DNA of 8,342 nucleotides from JASEGV01 sp947085285. Lineage in GTDB: Bacteria > Bacteroidota > Ignavibacteria > UBA10030 > BY39. Shown here piece after piece: positions 4,780 to 8,342 of the stretch. How positions within the stretch are numbered: position 1 is the stretch's first letter; each line of letters opens with the position of its first letter. The translations under genes were made by a program, and so were the position numbers. The notes below the pieces were generated by a model, which saw only the letters and a program-made list of their open reading frames with translations, searched no databases and was not told the origin of the DNA. The stretch lies in contig CAMTVZ010000096.1 in the NCBI GenBank assembly GCA_947085285.1, positions 1 through 8,342 on the forward strand, written 5' to 3'.

Positions 4780-5619
4780 ATGGTACACGCACTCAATAAA
4801 ATTTATAAGTTTGGTTCAGTAGAATACGACTTGAGAAGTCGATCTTTCATCATGGGCATTCTAAATGTTACTCCCGATTCTTTTTCGGATGGCGGCAAAT
4901 ATTTAAACCGTTCGATAGCCGTTGAGCATGCTTTACAAATGATTGAAGATGGTGCCGATTTTATAGATGTAGGTGGCGAGTCAACCCGCCCCGGCTCCGA
5001 ATCGGTGAGTGTTGAAGAAGAATTAAACCGAGTTATTCCGATTATCGAAGAGCTTGTTAATAAAACCACAATTCCTATATCAATAGATACCACAAAATCT
5101 GAAGTTGCCGAAAAAGCACTTCAGTGCGGTGCAGTAATCGTGAATGACATCAGTAGCTTCCACTTCGACAATCGCATGCCTTCAATTGTGTCGAAGTATA
5201 ATGCCTCGGTTATTTTGATGCACACAAAAGATAAACCGAAAACGATGCAGCAAAATCCGGAATACAAAGATCTAATTCCTGAAATAAAATCTTATTTATC
5301 TGAAGCAATTAAAATATCCATCGAAAATGGTATCGAACAAATTATTATAGACCCTGGAATCGGCTTTGGAAAAAAACTTGAACATAACATTGAGATATTC
5401 AAAAGGCTAAAAGAATTTCAGGATTTCGGCTTTCCAGTTCTCGTAGGTCCATCACGAAAATCTTTTATTGGGACAATACTCGATTTACCAGTTGCTGAAC
5501 GATTAGAAGGAACTGCCGCTGCTGTGGCGGTCTCAATAATGAATGGTGCAAATATAATTCGTGTGCACGACGTTAAAGAAATGAAACGCGTTGCAAAAAT
5601 AGTTGATTCATTAAAATGA
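4780..5619 (+). CDS. folP: Dihydropteroate synthase
   Basis: FolP condenses 6-hydroxymethyl-dihydropterin pyrophosphate with p-aminobenzoate to form dihydropteroate in folate synthesis, and is the sulfonamide target. All hallmark loops of the TIM-barrel enzyme are present in 279 residues: NVTPDSFSDGG (29-39), GGESTRPG (65-72), SIDTTK (101-106), VNDIS (121-125), DPGIGFGK (191-198), GPSRKSFIG (223-231) and RVHDV (261-265). The usual MHM at the fourth strand is MHT here (147-149), a mild variant. The ATG leaves a normal 28-residue lead before the first loop and has no ribosome site, consistent with the promoter only a few bases upstream. It is the first gene of the folP-cdaA-pcm-miaA operon; its stop is 9 bases before the cdaA start. 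Confidence 0.95.
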   Translation: MVHALNKIYKFGSVEYDLRSRSFIMGILNVTPDSFSDGGKYLNRSIAVEHALQMIEDGADFIDVGGESTRPGSESVSVEEELNRVIPIIEELVNKTTIPISIDTTKSEVAEKALQCGAVIVNDISSFHFDNRMPSIVSKYNASVILMHTKDKPKTMQQNPEYKDLIPEIKSYLSEAIKISIENGIEQIIIDPGIGFGKKLEHNIEIFKRLKEFQDFGFPVLVGPSRKSFIGTILDLPVAERLEGTAAAVAVSIMNGANIIRVHDVKEMKRVAKIVDSLK

Positions 5620-5622
5620 GGA
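5618..5622 (+). promoter_or_regulatory. Shine-Dalgarno site supporting the TTG start of cdaA
   Basis: GAGGA overlaps the folP stop codon and lies 6 bases before TTG at 5629. The folP TGA (5617-5619) is in the same frame as cdaA, and no other start lies between it and the membrane segments, so TTG is the only start that keeps the full N-terminus. Confidence 0.7.
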
Positions 5623-5628
5623 TATCGA

Positions 5629-6444
5629 TTGGAACTTTTTAAAATTGGTTTTTTAACAGTTACGTTAGTTGATATACTCGATATTGTAGTGGTATCGTTC
5701 ATCTTTTACCGACTTTACTTGATAATGCGAGGAACGATAGCTGCTCAAATATTCGTCGGACTTCTTTTGATTATCGCATTTTCGTTTGTAGCACAGGCAA
5801 TAAACTTAAAAGCAATGGGATGGTTGCTCCGAACATTGACCGACATCTGGGTGATTGCTTTCATAATTTTATTTCAACCTGAACTTCGGCGTTTACTTGT
5901 GATGCTTGGAAAAAACCGTGTAATTCGTCGTTTCATCCGTCTTGATGTTACCGAAGCTTACGAAGAGATTGCGACTGCGGCAGCTGAACTTGCGCGTAAA
6001 CGTCACGGTGCTCTTATTGTTATAGCTCGTGCAGCCGGGATGCGAAGCTTTGTCGAAACAGGTGTATCGTTGCAAGCACTTGTCAGCAAAGCACTTCTCG
6101 TCTCCATTTTCAATCCTAAATCCCCTCTGCACGATGGGGCTGTAATAATCAAAGACAGGATAATTGAAGCCGCTCGCTGCACTTTGCCCTTCTCGCACGT
6201 TACACGTATTGGTGAAAATATTTTGGGAATGCGACATCGTGCTGGAATCGGAATATCGGAACAAACCGATGCAATAGTGGTGATTGTTTCGGAAGAGAGA
6301 GGAACTATCTCCGTTGCTGAAAACGGAGTAATTATTTCGGGGCTTTCAGCTTCGGAACTTTTAGAAGAACTTAAAAACCGATTAGTTGTAGCAACCGAAA
6401 AATCGTGGAAAAATATTTGGAGCGGATTAAAATCTAATGCCTGA
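5629..6444 (+). CDS. cdaA: Membrane diadenylate cyclase (CdaA/DacA type)
   Basis: This enzyme makes the second messenger c-di-AMP from two ATP. Three hydrophobic segments (about residues 12-32, 37-57 and 64-82) anchor it in the inner membrane, followed by a short linker and the cytoplasmic DAC domain. Catalytic signatures are intact: LHDGAVI (167-173) with Asp169-Gly-Ala and MRHRAGIG (201-208) with the RHR triplet, then SEERGTIS (221-228). The 271-residue length is normal for CdaA. The start is TTG, supported by GAGGA. No cdaR or glmM gene follows, unlike in Firmicutes. Instead it lies directly after folP, an arrangement I know from Bacteroidota and relatives. The end overlaps pcm by 8 bases. 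c-di-AMP usually controls potassium and osmolyte balance; no c-di-AMP phosphodiesterase or riboswitch is seen in this window. Confidence 0.94.
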   Translation: MELFKIGFLTVTLVDILDIVVVSFIFYRLYLIMRGTIAAQIFVGLLLIIAFSFVAQAINLKAMGWLLRTLTDIWVIAFIILFQPELRRLLVMLGKNRVIRRFIRLDVTEAYEEIATAAAELARKRHGALIVIARAAGMRSFVETGVSLQALVSKALLVSIFNPKSPLHDGAVIIKDRIIEAARCTLPFSHVTRIGENILGMRHRAGIGISEQTDAIVVIVSEERGTISVAENGVIISGLSASELLEELKNRLVVATEKSWKNIWSGLKSNA

Positions 6445-7093
6445 TTACATTGGTAATGGTCGTTTTAAAACTGAACGGAAAGAAATGGTCGAACTCATTC
6501 GTCAGCGAGGAGTGAAGGATGAAAATCTTTTGAAAGTGATGGAACGAATCCCACGACATCTATTTGTTACCGATTTGTTCATCAGCAGGGCTTACGAAGA
6601 TTCGCCTCTACCTATAGGGAAGTCGCAAACCATTTCGCAACCCTATACAGTTGCAGTAATGACGGAAGCTTTAGAAGTAAAAAAAGGCTCAAAAGTTTTA
6701 GAAGTTGGTACAGGCTCCGGCTATCAGGCAGCAATACTGGCTGAATTAGGTGCGCGTGTTTTTACTATCGAACGCCATATGGAATTACTGAACGCTTCAA
6801 GGAAAATTTTCGAGAAATTAGGATATCCTATTGTATCGAAATGCGGCGATGGAACTATTGGATGGGCTGAGTTTGCTCCTTTCGACGGCATAATCGTTAC
6901 TGCAGCTGCACCCGAAATTCCGCAAGCTCTGTTAGACCAACTTGCTGATGGAGGCAAATTAGTAATTCCAATTGGCTCAATGGAGTATCAGGATTTACAC
7001 GTAGTAACTCGAAGGAAAGATAAATTTTTAACAAAACAAATAGTTGGTTTTAAATTTGTTCCTCTTATCGGTAAATTGGGATGGCAGGGATAA
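6437..7093 (+). CDS. pcm: Protein-L-isoaspartate O-methyltransferase
   Basis: Pcm repairs aged proteins by methylating L-isoaspartyl residues with S-adenosylmethionine, acting in the cytoplasm. The 218-residue sequence has the family's N-terminal helical region with RIPRHLFV (37-44), the substrate-binding GKSQTISQPYTVA (61-73), the SAM motif I VLEVGTGSGYQAA (87-99), motif II-like VFTIER (108-113), the GDGT loop (137-140) and YDRI-like FDGIIVTAAAPEIP (149-162). The full-length form is intact. The start overlaps the cdaA end by 8 bases; a GGAG at 6419-6422 is rather far (14 bases), so translational coupling is likely. The 3' end overlaps miaA by 13 bases. It has no evident tie to c-di-AMP or tRNA modification and is probably co-transcribed for housekeeping. 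Confidence 0.95.
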   Translation: MPDYIGNGRFKTERKEMVELIRQRGVKDENLLKVMERIPRHLFVTDLFISRAYEDSPLPIGKSQTISQPYTVAVMTEALEVKKGSKVLEVGTGSGYQAAILAELGARVFTIERHMELLNASRKIFEKLGYPIVSKCGDGTIGWAEFAPFDGIIVTAAAPEIPQALLDQLADGGKLVIPIGSMEYQDLHVVTRRKDKFLTKQIVGFKFVPLIGKLGWQG

Positions 7094-8019
7094 CCAATAA
7101 AAATGTTTTAGTTTTAGTTGGACCAACCTGTTCAGGAAAATCGTCGATTGGTTTTTTGTTGGCGAAGGAGTTAAATGGTGAAATAATTTCAGCCGACTCG
7201 CGCCAGATTTATAAATACCTCGATATCGGTACAGCAAAACCCCCATTAGAAGAAAGAGAAATAATCAAACATCATTTTATAGATGAGGTTTTACCCGATA
7301 AGGAATTTAATGCGGGTGAATTTTCAATCCAAGCTCGCCAAAGGATTGATTCAATTTTCGAATCGTGTAAGCAGCCTATAGTTGTTGGAGGTTCGGGTTT
7401 GTATATACAAGCATTGATTGATGGATTATTCGACGGACCATCGGCTGACGAAGATGTTAGAAAGAAAATTTATGAAATGCTGCGAGTAAAAGGGAAAGAA
7501 GGTTTATTAGAAGAACTTCGAAAAGTTGATCCACTCTCTGCATCACGAATGCTTCCAAGTAATTTACATAGAATTATCAGAGCCCTCGAAGTATATAAAG
7601 TTACGGGAATTCCAATTTCAGAATTACAGAAAAAAAATAATCCACCTAATTTTCATTCAGTTTTGGTTGGCTTACAATGGGATAGAAGTAAACTTTATAA
7701 AAGAATTGACGAACGGGTCGATTGGATGCTGAATAAAGGTTTGTTGAATGAAGTAAAATCTTTAATCGAGAGAGGATATTCAATACAAAATAACTCGTTA
7801 CGTACAGTAGGCTATCAGGAAGTTTTCCAATTTTTCGAAGGTAAAATCGGTTATGAGTATATGGTTGAATTAATCAAACGTAATTCTCGCAGATATGCAA
7901 AACGTCAACTTACATGGTTCAGGCGAGATGAACGGATAAAGTGGTTTGAAATAAGCAACGAAGTTGAATTTGATGCGGTTAGTAAAAAAATAATTAATTA
8001 TTTTAAGAATCTAACATGA
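7081..8019 (+). CDS. miaA: tRNA dimethylallyltransferase
   Basis: MiaA attaches a dimethylallyl group from DMAPP to N6 of A37 in tRNAs that read codons starting with U. The 312-residue protein shows the P-loop GPTCSGKS (14-21), SADSRQIYKYLDIGTAKP (38-54) with the catalytic Asp39 and tRNA-contact residues, VGGSGLYIQALIDG (102-115), NLHRIIRALEVY (161-172), the swapped LRTVGYQE (240-247) and RNSRRYAKRQLTWFRRD (267-283). Length and order are normal. ATG lies inside the end of pcm (ATGGCAGGGATAA), giving a 13-base overlap, and it leaves 13 residues before the P-loop as usual. No strong ribosome site is visible, so coupling to pcm is likely. It is the last gene of the operon and the second tRNA-modification gene in the window after queG; no clear terminator follows. 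Confidence 0.96.
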   Translation: MAGITNKNVLVLVGPTCSGKSSIGFLLAKELNGEIISADSRQIYKYLDIGTAKPPLEEREIIKHHFIDEVLPDKEFNAGEFSIQARQRIDSIFESCKQPIVVGGSGLYIQALIDGLFDGPSADEDVRKKIYEMLRVKGKEGLLEELRKVDPLSASRMLPSNLHRIIRALEVYKVTGIPISELQKKNNPPNFHSVLVGLQWDRSKLYKRIDERVDWMLNKGLLNEVKSLIERGYSIQNNSLRTVGYQEVFQFFEGKIGYEYMVELIKRNSRRYAKRQLTWFRRDERIKWFEISNEVEFDAVSKKIINYFKNLT

Positions 8020-8022
8020 TTG

Positions 8023-8053
8023 TTGTTTTTTCCGAGTTTGTTTAGTATCTTTG
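8023..8053 (+). promoter_or_regulatory. Putative Bacteroidota-type promoter facing the repeat array
   Basis: TTG (8023-8025), a 20-base gap and TATCTTTG (8046-8053) match the Bacteroidota housekeeping promoter TTG/TTTG-N19-21-TAnnTTTG, with a perfect -7 element. Transcription would start near 8059 and run rightward into the repeats. It could serve a non-coding RNA or a gene beyond the window edge. Confidence 0.55.
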
Positions 8054-8065
8054 AACGGTTTTTTA

Positions 8066-8097
8066 CAGTCCTATTTTGTATAATTTAAATTTAGGAT
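8066..8097. repeat. Degenerate partial copy of the terminal repeat
   Basis: CAGTCCTATTTTG followed by TATAATTTAAATTTAGGAT resembles CAGTCCCAATTTG and TATAATTCAAATTGAGGAT of the 103-bp repeat, but lacks the intervening GC-rich hairpin tip of about 17 bases. The second block matches at 17 of 19 positions. It appears to be an older relative or the unfilled form of the element. Confidence 0.5.
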
Positions 8098-8106
8098 TTT
8101 TAAACT

Positions 8107-8209
8107 CGGGGCGTAGCGCAGTCCCAATTTGAAATACGCCGCAGGCGTATAATTCAAATTGAGGATCCCGCTCAATTGTGAATAAGTTGAGAAGAGCGGG
8201 ACCCGGCTA
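8107..8209. repeat. 103-bp hairpin-rich direct repeat, copy 1
   Basis: This copy is identical over 103 bases to 8240-8342. It contains a 16-bp stem with one AA bulge, CAATTTGAAATACGCC (8125-8140) with GGCGTAT (8144-8150) and TTCAAATTG (8153-8161), closed by a GCA loop. A second stem is TCCCGCTC (8166-8173) with GAGCGGGA (8194-8201). The first 15 bases, CGGGGCGTAGCGCAG, look like the 5' end (acceptor strand, U8, D-stem, A14-G15) of a bacterial tRNA-Pro, but the rest of a tRNA is absent. Confidence 0.92.
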
Positions 8210-8239
8210 CCCTGATGAGAAAAGAAAGTTTTGTTATAA

Positions 8240-8342
8240 CGGGGCGTAGCGCAGTCCCAATTTGAAATACGCCGCAGGCGTATAATTCAAATTGAGGATC
8301 CCGCTCAATTGTGAATAAGTTGAGAAGAGCGGGACCCGGCTA
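8240..8342. repeat. 103-bp hairpin-rich direct repeat, copy 2 (at window edge)
   Basis: This copy is identical to 8107-8209, with a period of 133 bases and a 30-base spacer (8210-8239). Because the window ends exactly where the identity would be expected to stop or continue, the true repeat length and copy number are unknown. A contig break in a repeat array is likely. Confidence 0.92.

Larger units (their letters stand above)
8020..8342. other. Gene-free right end: promoter-like site and repeat array
   Basis: No credible gene is seen on either strand. The stretch holds a promoter-like site (8023-8053), a degenerate partial repeat (8066-8097) and two identical 103-bp repeat copies separated by 30 unrelated bases. 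The window stops exactly at the end of the second copy. Confidence 0.75.

Noticed and set aside
7526..7732. Alternative + strand frame of 68 codons inside miaA
   Set aside because: It lies entirely within a well-conserved miaA in another frame and shows no ribosome site or domain.
8107..8180. A complete tRNA-Pro gene
   Set aside because: Only the first 15 bases fit; there is no anticodon arm with TGG/GGG/CGG, no T-arm GGTTCGAATCC and no 3' acceptor strand CGCCCCG.
8211..8230. CTGATGAG followed by GAAA, resembling the hammerhead ribozyme core
   Set aside because: The bases between the core and GAAA (GAAAA) cannot form stem II, and no matching stems I and III or cleavage site could be fitted around it.
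8107..8342. CRISPR array
   Set aside because: There are only two copies, the repeat is 103 bp with a 30-bp spacer, which does not fit CRISPR repeat sizes, and no cas genes are present.

Overview
The window is AT-rich bacterial DNA with all recognisable genes on the + strand. Several signs point to the Bacteroidota/Ignavibacteriota/Chlorobiota (FCB) group. A decayed type IX secretion sorting-domain fragment (P-KEY-LEQNYPN-F) lies at 548-718. Two promoters resemble the Bacteroidota pattern TTG/TTTG-N20-TAnnTTTG. Many genes have weak or no Shine-Dalgarno site, and folP sits directly upstream of the diadenylate cyclase gene. An Ignavibacteria-like genome is my best inference, but no rRNA gene is present to confirm it.

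Layout. 1-551: a DUF433/DUF5615 toxin-antitoxin-type pair, with the first gene cut by the window edge. 548-718: a short relic of a T9SS C-terminal sorting domain. 719-924: no gene, ending in a GC-rich hairpin. 925-1263: a dicluster 4Fe-4S ferredoxin, followed by an imperfect palindrome and a terminator-like hairpin. 1460-4217: a tight run of a YtnP-like metallo-beta-lactamase-fold hydrolase, queG (tRNA queuosine synthesis) and trxB (thioredoxin reductase). 4218-4522: a non-coding gap of about 300 bases rich in inverted repeats, with a possible pseudoknot and a perfect 16-bp palindrome. 4523-4648: a 41-residue, very basic small protein built on a duplicated 9-residue motif, closed by a strong terminator. 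4780-8019: a compact operon folP, cdaA, pcm, miaA, in which cdaA/pcm and pcm/miaA overlap. 8020-8342: a promoter-like site followed by two identical 103-bp copies of a hairpin-rich repeat. The second copy ends exactly at the window edge, which suggests that a contig broke inside a repeat array.

Function. Most genes are housekeeping: tRNA modification (queG, miaA), folate synthesis (folP), thiol redox balance (trxB, ferredoxin), protein repair (pcm) and c-di-AMP signalling (cdaA). The less ordinary content is in the gaps: the T9SS relic, the structured 4342-4454 element, the small basic protein and the terminal repeats.
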